Below are positions 1 through 6,861 of a stretch of 8,311 bases of DNA, piece after piece; position 1 is the first letter of the stretch; every line of letters starts with the position of its first letter. The translations under genes and the position numbers were made by a program. The stretch covers positions 1 through 8,311 of the forward strand of contig CALAKR010000324.1 of the NCBI GenBank assembly GCA_937923225.1, written 5' to 3'. The stretch is from an uncultured Aquabacterium sp. (GTDB lineage Bacteria > Pseudomonadota > Gammaproteobacteria > Burkholderiales > Burkholderiaceae_C). The notes under the pieces were generated by a model that did not search any database, was not told where the DNA came from, and was given only the letters and a program-made list of their open reading frames with translations.

Positions 1-177
1 CAGGCTGTGATCGCGGCCGGTGCCGACGTTGGCGCCAGCATGGAAGCGGGTGCCGCGTTGGCGCACGATGATGGAGCCGGCGGGCACGACTTGGCCGCCG
101 AACACCTTCACGCCGAGCATCTTCGGTTGGGAATCGCGGCCGTTCCGTGTGGAACCGCCGCCTTTTTTCTGTGCCAT
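1..177 (-). CDS. rpmA: 50S ribosomal protein L27 (partial, 3' end beyond window)
   Basis: L27 is a large-subunit ribosomal protein whose N-terminus reaches toward the peptidyl transferase centre. The first 59 residues are visible, beginning [20 protein letters not shown] and continuing through LGVKVFGGQ, the [10 protein letters not shown] segment and [15 protein letters not shown], all typical of L27. The family is usually about 85 residues, so roughly 25 are missing beyond base 1. The start is the ATG at 175-177, preceded on the minus strand by AAGGAG with a 7-base spacer, an excellent ribosome binding site. It lies 41 bp after rplU on the same strand with no terminator between them, matching the universal rplU-rpmA operon. 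In most proteobacteria the GTPase gene obgE follows; it would lie outside this window. Confidence 0.97.
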   Translation of the reverse strand, partial: MAQKKGGGSTRNGRDSQPKMLGVKVFGGQVVPAGSIIVRQRGTRFHAGANVGTGRDHSL

Positions 178-218
178 GGATCTGCTCCTTGGGACTGGCT
201 AGAGGTTGTGGGGGCCGA

Positions 219-530
219 TCAGCCGTTCACGGAGCTGATTTGCAACTCGGTGTAGTTCTGACGATGGCCCTGGCGCTTCTGGTAGTGCTTGCGACGACGC
301 ATCTTGAAGATGCGCACCTTGTCGTGCCGACCTTGCGACAGAACAGTTGCTTTCACCGTAGCGCCAGCCACCAAAGGCGTGCCGATCTTCAGTTCCGCGC
401 CGTTGCCGACAGCCAGAACCTGGTCGATCACGATCTCTTGGCCAACGTCCGCAGTAATCTGTTCTACTTTGATCTTTTCGCCTGCAGCAACTTTGTATTG
501 TTTGCCGCCGGTTTTTATGACCGCGTACAT
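219..530 (-). CDS. rplU: 50S ribosomal protein L21
   Basis: L21 is a primary 23S rRNA-binding protein of the large subunit. The 103-residue product starts [20 protein letters not shown] and holds the family signature near its C-terminus ([21 protein letters not shown], split by the conserved basic run at about residues 72-92). The length equals that of E. coli L21. An upstream in-frame ATG would add 13 residues, but I prefer the ATG at 528-530: it gives the canonical MYAVI start and has AAAGG (538-542) seven bases upstream on the minus strand. It is the first gene of the rplU-rpmA operon. The 197-bp gap after the patatin-like gene contains a plausible promoter and a hairpin leader, so it is probably transcribed independently of its upstream neighbour. 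Confidence 0.97.
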   Translation of the reverse strand: MYAVIKTGGKQYKVAAGEKIKVEQITADVGQEIVIDQVLAVGNGAELKIGTPLVAGATVKATVLSQGRHDKVRIFKMRRRKHYQKRQGHRQNYTELQISSVNG

Positions 531-591
531 GTTGAGACCTTTCAGTCGAAATGGAAAAGGAAACTCCACACCAAGCGCGTTCCAACAGACC

Positions 592-615
592 CCGCATCAA
601 ATTTTCATTTGACGG
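592..615 (-). promoter_or_regulatory. Hairpin in the rplU 5' leader
   Basis: Read on the minus strand, TCAAAT and ATTTGA pair around a GAAA tetraloop, and CCG/CGG extend the stem past a 2-base bulge, giving about 9 pairs. It sits between the proposed promoter and rplU, 61 bases before the start codon. A GAAA (GNRA-type) loop is stable in RNA. No known ribosomal-protein leader was recognised; the hairpin is seen directly, but a regulatory role is inference. Confidence 0.4.
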
Positions 616-647
616 AAATCTGGCGCCATCAAGGTGCGAAGCTCTCC

Positions 648-676
648 ACTCTACCACGGGTGGCTGAATTTGCATA
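648..676 (-). promoter_or_regulatory. Candidate sigma-70 promoter for rplU-rpmA (extended -10)
   Basis: On the minus strand the -10 element TAGAGT (648-653) is preceded by TGG, forming the extended -10 motif TGnTAGAGT. A 17-base spacer leads back to TATGCA (671-676), a weak -35 matching TTGACA at three of six positions. An extended -10 often compensates for a poor -35. Transcription would start near 641, leaving a leader of about 110 nt before rplU. Confidence 0.4.
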
Positions 677-727
677 GTAGGGTCGCGCTGACCGCCGGGC
701 TTGGCCCACATCAACGCGGGCTGCGGC

Positions 728-2056
728 TCACTCGGTGGCAGCCACCGGGTCGTCCACCGGCTGCGCGGGCAACGAGGGCGCCCCGGCCTGATCGGCAGGG
801 CCCTGCACCGCTTGGTCAATCTTGTACGGCAGGCGAATCTGGCGCCCATCGTCCGGGCCCGCCCCCGCCTGGGGGCCCCAGCCGAAGAAGGTGCAGACCT
901 CGTCACGCTTGGCCAGCGCATCGTTGAAGCCCAGGTGGATCAGCTCCCGCGTGAACGAGGATTCGAACAGCAGGTAGCTGGCCAGCGCCGTGCCGCGCGC
1001 CGTCTTGCCGCGCCCGTACACACCCAAAGCACGCAACATGGCGCGCACGGCGGGCGGCAAGGCCCACAGGTGGCGAGCAGCGATGTCGTCGATGCGCTGC
1101 GAGGGCGCGATCACCAGGATGTCGACCTTGCGCAGCGGCGTGTGGGCACGGGCCTCGGGCGGCAGCAGGTCGATGGTGCGGTTGATGCGCTGCAGGCGTT
1201 CGATGTCCACGGCCAGCGCGTCCAGGAAGATGCTGGACATGGCGTGGCCGGCGATCTGCGCCAGGTTGGGATACTCGACGATGGTATCGCGCGGCTGGAC
1301 AGGCTCCTGCAGGCGGCCGGCGCCCACCACCAGGATGCGGTCAGCCCCCAGGTGGATGGCCGGCGAGATGGGGGCGGCCTGGCGCATGGTGCCGTCGCCG
1401 AAGTAATGCGGGCGACCACCGGCCTCCAGCCGGACGGCCGGGAACACGAAGGGGATGGCGCTGGAGGCCATCAAGTGGTCCATCGTCAGGTCGGCGCGCA
1501 CGGCGCTGCGCTGCGAGCGCGACCACGGGTCGATGGGCGGAAAGGCGTCGTAGAAGGTGACGTGCTCGCCGGTGGTGTAGCTGGAGGCGGACACGGCCAC
1601 GGCATCGAGCACGCCGTCCTCCATCAGCTTGCGCATGCGGCTCATCTTGAAGGAGTCGCCCAGCAGTTCGCGCAGTGGTTCGTTGTCCAACAGCGAGCGC
1701 GGGCGCGCACGGCGCCAGCGCGCCAGGGCCCAGCCCAGCGAGAACAGGGTGATCCATTGCGCGCCGCTGCGGATCACGCCCAGCGAATCGGCACGGTAGA
1801 CCTGCTCGCTGCGCATTTCGCGCCAGAGCTCGGCCATGTGGCGCACGGCCACTTCGAAGTGATCAGCGCGTGAGGCCAGGGCGGCGCTGTTGAGCGCACC
1901 GGCCGAGGTGCCGCACATGATTCGGAAAGGGTTGCCCCGCTGCGTCTCGCCACTGTCGCGGCGGATCAGCATCAGTGCTTGCAGCACGCCGACCTGGTAG
2001 GCGGCCCGGGCGCCGCCGCCGGTCAGGATGAGGGCATTCTTTCCTGGCAGGCTCAT
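728..2056 (-). CDS. Patatin-like phospholipase family protein
   Basis: This 442-residue protein belongs to the patatin-like serine acyl hydrolases, which cleave acyl chains from phospholipids or other lipids using a Ser-Asp dyad. All family landmarks are visible: the oxyanion-hole motif GGGARAAY at residues 13-20, the nucleophile elbow GTSAG at 49-53 (Ser51), and the dyad Asp in FGDGT at 219-223 (Asp221). [11 protein letters not shown] (198-208) before the Asp is also typical. The region after about residue 300 is less conserved, and the last 40 residues are proline- and alanine-rich and probably disordered. No signal peptide or lipobox is seen, so a cytoplasmic or peripheral location is likely. 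The start fits the motif spacing, but no Shine-Dalgarno sequence precedes it. It lies 68 bp after arginase on the same strand and may be its operon partner. The substrate cannot be told from sequence. Confidence 0.9.
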   Translation of the reverse strand: MSLPGKNALILTGGGARAAYQVGVLQALMLIRRDSGETQRGNPFRIMCGTSAGALNSAALASRADHFEVAVRHMAELWREMRSEQVYRADSLGVIRSGAQWITLFSLGWALARWRRARPRSLLDNEPLRELLGDSFKMSRMRKLMEDGVLDAVAVSASSYTTGEHVTFYDAFPPIDPWSRSQRSAVRADLTMDHLMASSAIPFVFPAVRLEAGGRPHYFGDGTMRQAAPISPAIHLGADRILVVGAGRLQEPVQPRDTIVEYPNLAQIAGHAMSSIFLDALAVDIERLQRINRTIDLLPPEARAHTPLRKVDILVIAPSQRIDDIAARHLWALPPAVRAMLRALGVYGRGKTARGTALASYLLFESSFTRELIHLGFNDALAKRDEVCTFFGWGPQAGAGPDDGRQIRLPYKIDQAVQGPADQAGAPSLPAQPVDDPVAATE

Positions 2057-2084
2057 GGTTGTTTATCGGCTGGTATTGCACGGG

Positions 2085-2099
2085 ATTGAGCACAGCTTG
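2085..2099. repeat. 15-base inverted repeat, copy 1
   Basis: On the minus strand this reads CAAGCTGTGCTCAAT and matches exactly, in inverted orientation, the plus strand at 4047-4061. This copy lies between arginase and the patatin-like gene, 28 bases upstream of the latter's start. Its function is unknown; see findings. Confidence 0.6.
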
Positions 2100-2119
2100 G
2101 GGGCATGGCTTACCCCAAG
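2096..2119. other. Short inverted repeat just after arginase
   Basis: CTTGGGG (2096-2102) and CCCCAAG (2113-2119) form a perfect 7-bp stem around a 10-base loop, starting 5 bases beyond the arginase stop codon. No run of T follows on the minus strand, so it is unlikely to be a strong intrinsic terminator. It could be an mRNA end-protecting or attenuating hairpin, or chance. It partly overlaps copy 1 of the 15-base repeat. Confidence 0.3.
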
Positions 2120-2124
2120 GCCCC

Positions 2125-3054
2125 TCAGCCCCCCTGCCGCATCAGGGTGGACTTGCCGAACAGGCTCTCGACCAGGTCCACCACCAGCTCGGCCGTGCGG
2201 TTCTGGATATCCCGGGCGGGGTTCAGTTCGACCACGTCCAGCGAGCCCAGCGCGCCGGTGTCGGCGATCATTTCCATGCACAGCTGGGCTTCGCGGTAGG
2301 TGGGGCCACCGCGCACGGGCGTGCCCACGCCGGGGGCGATGTCCGGGTCCAGCCCATCGACATCGAAGCTCAGGTGCAGGTGGTGGGTGTCGGGCTCCAC
2401 GCCCATCAGGGCCTGCTGCATCACCGCGCGCATGCCGTGCTCGTCGACGTAGCGCATGTCGTAGACCTCGATCTGCTGCGAGTGCACGAAAGCGCGCTCG
2501 CCCGGGTCCACGCTGCGGATGCCGATCATGCGCAACGCATCAGGTGTGAGCGCGGGCTGGCCATCGACCGAGGCGATGTCGATCAGCGATGCAGGCCCGT
2601 AGCCGCACAGCACCGCCACCGGCATGCCGTGCAGGTTGCCGCTGGGCGTGATCTCAGGGGTGTTGAAGTCGGCATGCGCATCGAACCACAGCACGCGCAG
2701 GTGCTTGCCCACACGCTTGCAGTGCTGGGCCACTGCACCGATGGAGCCGATGGCCAGGCAGTGATCCCCACCCAGCATCATCGGGATCTCGCCCTGGGCC
2801 AGGGCCTGGCTCACGGCCCCGTGCACCACCTGGTTCCAGGTGACGACCTCGGGCAGGTGGCGGTAACCTTGCACCGGATCGAGCTGCTGGTTGGGCGGGC
2901 CGGCCAGGTTGCCGGCGTCGAGCACGGTGAGGCCCTGGCGCGCCAACGCGGCGGGCAAGCCGGCCACGCGCAAGGCCTCGGGCCCCATCACCGCACCCAG
3001 CATGCTGGCCCCCACGTCGGTGGGCACGCCGATGATGCGGATGCGGCTGCTCAT
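2125..3054 (-). CDS. rocF: Arginase
   Basis: Arginase hydrolyses L-arginine to L-ornithine and urea in the cytoplasm with a binuclear manganese centre. The 309-residue length is standard. The metal ligands are all visible: His98 in GGDHCLAIG, Asp125/His127/Asp129 in DAHADFN, and Asp231/Asp233 in SFDVDGLDP. The catalytic His142 lies in GNLHGMPVA, a motif that separates true arginases from agmatinases and formimidoylglutamases, and Glu276 lies in VVELNP. The N-terminus (IRIIGVPTDVGAS) is also typical. It begins 15 bp after the LOG-family gene and both are on the minus strand, so they are almost certainly co-transcribed; the patatin-like gene follows. No clear Shine-Dalgarno is present, so translation may depend on ribosomes from the upstream gene. 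The symbol rocF is by family; the role could be arginine catabolism, polyamine or proline supply. Confidence 0.95.
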   Translation of the reverse strand: MSSRIRIIGVPTDVGASMLGAVMGPEALRVAGLPAALARQGLTVLDAGNLAGPPNQQLDPVQGYRHLPEVVTWNQVVHGAVSQALAQGEIPMMLGGDHCLAIGSIGAVAQHCKRVGKHLRVLWFDAHADFNTPEITPSGNLHGMPVAVLCGYGPASLIDIASVDGQPALTPDALRMIGIRSVDPGERAFVHSQQIEVYDMRYVDEHGMRAVMQQALMGVEPDTHHLHLSFDVDGLDPDIAPGVGTPVRGGPTYREAQLCMEMIADTGALGSLDVVELNPARDIQNRTAELVVDLVESLFGKSTLMRQGG

Positions 3055-3069
3055 GGGGCGTTTACCCGT

Positions 3070-3975
3070 TTACCAGCCGCAGGCCGAATCCTGCGGCGGT
3101 TGGGCCAGGCCGTACTCGTTGCGCAGCGTGTCCCAGGCTTCCTGGGCGGTCTCGACGTAACGGAACAGGTGGATGTCGTCAGGGCTGATCATGCCGGTGT
3201 CGACCAGGTGGTCGATGTCGATCAGCTTGGTCCAGAAGTCACGACCGAACAGCAGCACCGGGCGCTTGCGGCACTTGCCGGTCTGCATCAAGGTGAGCGC
3301 CTCGAACAGCTCATCGAGCGTGCCGAAGCCGCCGGGGAAGCACACCAGCGCCACCGAGCGCATCAGGAAGTGCATCTTGCGCAGCGCGAAGTAGTGGAAC
3401 TGGAAGCACAGGCGCGGCGTGATGTAGGGGTTGGGCTCCTGCTCGTGCGGCAGCACGATGTTCAGGCCGATGCTCTTGCCGCCCACCTCAAAGGCCCCAC
3501 GGTTGCCCGCCTCCATGATGCCGGGGCCGCCGCCGGTGACCACGTAGATGGGGGTTTCCAGCTGCGCCGAATGGTTGGTCACCATGCTGGCAAAGGCCCG
3601 CGCCTCTTCGTAGTAGCGGGACATGTCGATCTGGCGCTGCGCGCGGCGCACGGCCAGGTCCCGGGCCTCGCCGGCAGGCAGCTCCTGGCTGGCATCGAAC
3701 CGGGCCTGCGCATCCTCAGCCGACAGGATGCGGGCGCTGCCGAACATCACGATGGTGGACTGGATGTTCTCTTCGCGCTGCACCAACTCGGGCTTGAGCA
3801 GCTCCAGCTGCATGCGCACGGGCCGCAGCTCGGGGTGCAGCAGGAAATCCGGATCGGCGAAGGCCAGGTCGTAGCTGCTGTCGGGGCCGTCGTACAGCGA
3901 GGGTTTGGCCGCCAGGCGCGCGTCCTGCACGGCGGTGGGAAAGTTGCGGGCCAGCAGTTCCTTGGGGTTGTTCAT
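3070..3975 (-). CDS. LOG-family (TIGR00730-type) Rossmann-fold protein, long form
   Basis: The 301-residue protein carries both LOG hallmarks: TGGGPGIMEA at about residues 147-156 and FPGGFGTLDELFE at 213-225, with the conserved Arg199 between them. LOG enzymes are cytoplasmic phosphoribohydrolases that release a base from nucleoside 5'-monophosphates (cytokinin monophosphates or AMP). Typical short LOGs are about 190-200 residues. This one has an extra N-terminal segment of about 70 residues and an insertion with a basic helix (roughly 85-135) before the first motif, as in the long LOG forms of proteobacteria. Older annotations call the family lysine decarboxylase; the sequence gives no support for that. 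It heads the LOG-arginase-patatin run. No good Shine-Dalgarno precedes the ATG at 3973-3975, and no convincing promoter was found in 3976-4116. The true substrate is unknown. Confidence 0.88.
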   Translation of the reverse strand: MNNPKELLARNFPTAVQDARLAAKPSLYDGPDSSYDLAFADPDFLLHPELRPVRMQLELLKPELVQREENIQSTIVMFGSARILSAEDAQARFDASQELPAGEARDLAVRRAQRQIDMSRYYEEARAFASMVTNHSAQLETPIYVVTGGGPGIMEAGNRGAFEVGGKSIGLNIVLPHEQEPNPYITPRLCFQFHYFALRKMHFLMRSVALVCFPGGFGTLDELFEALTLMQTGKCRKRPVLLFGRDFWTKLIDIDHLVDTGMISPDDIHLFRYVETAQEAWDTLRNEYGLAQPPQDSACGW

Positions 3976-4046
3976 GCGTCGGACTCAGGTGCGGAAAAAC
4001 AAACTTCTGGAGGACAGCGTAGCAGCGTCGCGGCGGCTTTGCTCGG

Positions 4047-4061
4047 CAAGCTGTGCTCAAT
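4047..4061. repeat. 15-base inverted repeat, copy 2
   Basis: The plus strand reads CAAGCTGTGCTCAAT, identical to the minus strand at 2085-2099. This copy lies in the gap upstream of the LOG-family gene, 72 bases before its start, so the two copies face each other across the LOG-arginase pair. Confidence 0.6.
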
Positions 4062-4116
4062 ACGCGACGCAACTGGGTGCTTGCCTGCCTTGTCGCGGCC
4101 AACAAGCAGCGGCCAG

Positions 4117-4144
4117 AAAAAAAACCCGGCCGAGGCCGGGTTTT
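4117..4144 (-). terminator. Rho-independent terminator after the SWIB gene (probably bidirectional)
   Basis: The stem AAAACCCGGC / GCCGGGTTTT (4121-4130 and 4135-4144) has 10 pairs and a CGAG loop. Read on the minus strand, the hairpin ends in a run of eight T (4117-4124), the classic intrinsic terminator form, and it begins 24 bases after the SWIB gene's stop. This isolates the SWIB gene from the LOG operon. The four T on the plus-strand side allow weaker activity in the other direction. Confidence 0.92.
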
Positions 4145-4167
4145 GTTCGCTTGGGGCCGCCCAACGA

Positions 4168-4542
4168 TCAGCTGAGCTGGTCGCTGATGAGCTTGGTCAT
4201 CTCGAACATCGACACTTGAGGCTTCTTGAAGATCGCCTTCAGCTTGTCGTCTGCATTGATGTTGCGCTTGTTGGCGGCATCTTGCAGGTTGTGCTTCTTG
4301 ATGTATTCCCACACCTTCTTGGTGACCTCGGTGCGCGGCAGCGGAGCGGCGCCGATGACGGCGGCCAGTGCCGGGCTGGGGGTCAGGGCCTTCATGAAGG
4401 CCGCGTTCGGGGTGCGCTTGGCAGCGACCTTCTTCACGGCGGCCTTCTTGGCCGGAGCTGCCTTCTTGGCAGCAACCTTGGTGGTGGCGGGAGCCTTTTT
4501 CGCCGCAGCCTTTTTGGCCGGGGCCTTCTTCGCAGTTGCCAT
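4168..4542 (-). CDS. SWIB/MDM2-domain protein with histone H1-like basic tail
   Basis: The 124-residue protein has two parts. Residues 1-44 are almost entirely Lys/Ala/Pro in repeats such as KKAPAKKAAAKKAP and PAKKAAVKKVAAK, like bacterial histone H1-like proteins; this part should bind DNA without sequence specificity. Residues 47-123 form a SWIB domain: AFMKALTPSPALAAVIG, LPRTEVTKKVWEYIKKHNLQ, then the NADDKLKAIF and VSMFEMTKLISDQL segments. SWIB is best known in eukaryotic SWI/SNF chromatin remodellers; in bacteria it occurs in Chlamydia and many Burkholderiales, where its job is not established. The start has GGAG nine bases upstream. The gene is monocistronic, with its own terminator, and is divergent from the flavin oxidoreductase gene. 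A nucleoid-associated role is inferred. Confidence 0.9.
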   Translation of the reverse strand: MATAKKAPAKKAAAKKAPATTKVAAKKAAPAKKAAVKKVAAKRTPNAAFMKALTPSPALAAVIGAAPLPRTEVTKKVWEYIKKHNLQDAANKRNINADDKLKAIFKKPQVSMFEMTKLISDQLS

Positions 4543-4826
4543 GTGAATTCACTCCATCGAAGTCGTCAGATCTGAACAGCCGTCCGCGGGCGCTTGCTGC
4601 ATGCGCAAACGTTCCTCACAGGGCCAGCGCCCACGATGGTAATGCCACTTCCCTCTGAAAACCAGCCATCGAACAGGTTTGTAGCCCAGGGACATCAAAG
4701 ATTTTCGCCAAAGGACAGGCCAGACACCGCGTTTGCACCGAGCCGGGGCACCCATGAGGGGGATACCCCGTGCTTTTGATGTCCAATGACGGCTCCTTCT
4801 CATGACCGCCATGGAGACGCACGACC
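4543..4826. promoter_or_regulatory. Divergent intergenic region between the SWIB and flavin oxidoreductase genes
   Basis: These 284 bases must hold promoters for both genes, but I could not pick convincing -35/-10 pairs. Two structures are visible: GGACATCAAA (4690-4699) is repeated in inverted form as TTTGATGTCC (4775-4784), 75 bases apart, and GGGG-ATA-CCCC forms a small palindrome around 4760-4770. Either could be a regulator site. No RNA gene or small ORF with support was seen. Confidence 0.35.
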
Positions 4827-6095
<1,269 letters not shown>

Positions 6096-6121
6096 AGCCA
6101 CTTCAAGCAAAGCATCCCTGA

Positions 6122-6156
6122 AAGCGGACACGGCCCCTTGAGGGCCGTGTCCGCTT
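6122..6156 (+). terminator. Hairpin terminator after the flavin oxidoreductase gene
   Basis: AAGCGGACACGGCCC (6122-6136) and GGGCCGTGTCCGCTT (6142-6156) pair perfectly over 15 bases around a 5-base loop, beginning 26 bases after the stop codon. No T run follows on the plus strand, so it is not a textbook intrinsic terminator; a short A run precedes it. Its place and strength still suggest a transcript 3' end, separating this gene from the metal-regulated cluster. Confidence 0.7.
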
Positions 6157-6319
6157 GGCGTGATCGCCTGGCGCTGCGCTGTCTGCATCTGCAAAAGCGC
6201 CACTGGAAATAAAGATGCGTTTGCGTCAAACACCAGCCATGCCTCGCCGTCCCCACAGCTCAGCCCTTGCCCGTTTTCCACTTCCTGGAAGGTGTTCAAC
6301 GCAAACGCAAACGGATATT

Positions 6320-6338
6320 AATGAGAATCACTCCCATT
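6320..6338 (+). promoter_or_regulatory. Fur box 1
   Basis: The core TGAGAATCACTCCCA (6322-6336) fits the Fur 7-1-7 inverted-repeat model, in which TGAGAAT should be mirrored by ATTCTCA; the right arm matches at five of seven positions. It lies 134 bases upstream of the fagA-like start and directly abuts a separate palindrome. Fur with Fe(II) would be expected to repress from here. Confidence 0.7.
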
Positions 6339-6361
6339 TGCAATATACCGTATTGTAAATG
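6335..6361. promoter_or_regulatory. 27-bp palindrome, candidate operator for a second regulator
   Basis: Left arm CATTTGCAATA (6335-6345), spacer TACCG, right arm TATTGTAAATG (6351-6361). The arms match at 10 of 11 positions. It overlaps the edge of Fur box 1 by a few bases and is AT-rich in a GC-rich genome. It is not a Fur box. A Zur (zinc uptake regulator) site is one idea, because a ZIP transporter lies downstream, but the match to Zur sites has not been tested. Confidence 0.5.
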
Positions 6362-6418
6362 TGGGCATCCGGACAACATGGGTGACTTGGCAGCGTTGCG
6401 CTTCTAACATGATCATCG

Positions 6419-6437
6419 AATGAGAATCATTCGCATA
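6419..6437 (+). promoter_or_regulatory. Fur box 2
   Basis: The core TGAGAATCATTCGCA (6421-6435) matches the Fur 7-1-7 inverted repeat with six of seven positions mirrored, a stronger site than box 1. It lies 36 bases before the longest possible fagA-like start, so bound Fur would block RNA polymerase at or near the promoter. The two boxes are 16 of 18 identical over AATGAGAATCA and the following bases. Confidence 0.82.
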
Positions 6438-6471
6438 CATTGGGCGTGCTTCTGGCGCGCCACCGCTGCTC

Positions 6472-6861
6472 ATGTGCAAACACCTTTTCTGCCGCATGCC
6501 TCCGATGGAACGCTGGGACTTCCTGGCGATGCGGGTGCGCTGTGCCCTCTACGCCGATGACCCCCGCGCCATCGATCAGCTGTTCACGATGGGGGCCTAC
6601 CTGCACGAACAGGGCGATGCCTGTGCCTGGGACGTGGCCCGCAAGACAGCCGCACTGCTGATGGACACGGCCGAAGACGGCGCCCTGCCCTGGCAGTGGC
6701 GCTGCCTATGCCTGGACCATGTGGCCCGCCCCCTGGGCGTGATGCAGCACATCGGCCGCATGAGCGATGCCCCGCCGCACCTCAGCTCCGAATACCGGCG
6801 CATCACGCAGGCACTGGTACAGCGCCTGTCGCGCCTCGACATCCACCGCGAATCATGGTGA
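6472..6861 (+). CDS. fagA: FagA-like small protein (Fur-associated gene A)
   Basis: The reading frame gives up to 129 residues with no signal peptide or membrane segment, so it is probably cytoplasmic. From memory, its pattern resembles Pseudomonas FagA: WDFLAMRVRCALYADDPRAI near the start, then LLMDTAEDGALPWQWRCLCLD (residues 62-82, split here at its LPWxWR core) and RPLGVMQ at 86-92. FagA has no known biochemical function; in P. aeruginosa its gene heads the Fur-repressed fagA-fumC-orfX-sodA operon, and here too Fur boxes lie just upstream and fumC downstream. The start is uncertain: ATGs at 6472, 6496 and 6505 are all in frame and none has a clear Shine-Dalgarno; MERWDF at 6505 is where similarity seems to begin. 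An in-frame stop at 6421 excludes a longer form. It overlaps the ZIP gene by 7 bases. Confidence 0.6.
   Translation: MCKHLFCRMPPMERWDFLAMRVRCALYADDPRAIDQLFTMGAYLHEQGDACAWDVARKTAALLMDTAEDGALPWQWRCLCLDHVARPLGVMQHIGRMSDAPPHLSSEYRRITQALVQRLSRLDIHRESW

Larger units (their letters stand above)
6096..6471. promoter_or_regulatory. 376-bp intergenic region: hairpin terminator, then metal-regulated promoter region
   Basis: No credible gene lies here. After the hairpin at 6122-6156, about 150 bases hold only an 11-base inverted repeat (TGCGTTTGCGT at 6216-6226 and ACGCAAACGCA at 6299-6309). From about 6311 the sequence turns AT-rich and carries two Fur boxes and a 27-bp palindrome, listed separately. 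A possible promoter is TTGGCA (6387-6392) with CATGAT (6408-6413), but its 15-base spacer is short. A 9-codon ORF (6378-6407) is noted in the findings. Confidence 0.6.

Noticed and set aside
531..569. 13-residue N-terminal extension of L21
   Set aside because: The inner ATG gives the canonical MYAVI start and has a good ribosome binding site; the extension would translate through that site.
701..1873. Plus-strand ORF of 390 codons
   Set aside because: Antisense to the patatin-like gene, which has clear catalytic motifs; composition is typical of a shadow frame.
2059..4575. Plus-strand ORF of 838 codons across arginase, LOG and SWIB genes
   Set aside because: It is antisense to three well-supported genes, rich in His/Ala/Gln/Arg without domain features, and arises because GC-rich coding strands lack stops in the opposite frame.
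6440..6661. Alternative plus-strand ORF of 73 codons overlapping the fagA-like gene
   Set aside because: Composition is Ser/Thr/Cys/Arg-rich shadow sequence; the other frame is longer and couples to the ZIP gene.
6696..6854. 53-residue N-terminal extension of the ZIP protein
   Set aside because: It lies wholly within the fagA-like gene, is Pro/Arg/His-rich low complexity, and the family N-terminus starts at the ATG at 6855.
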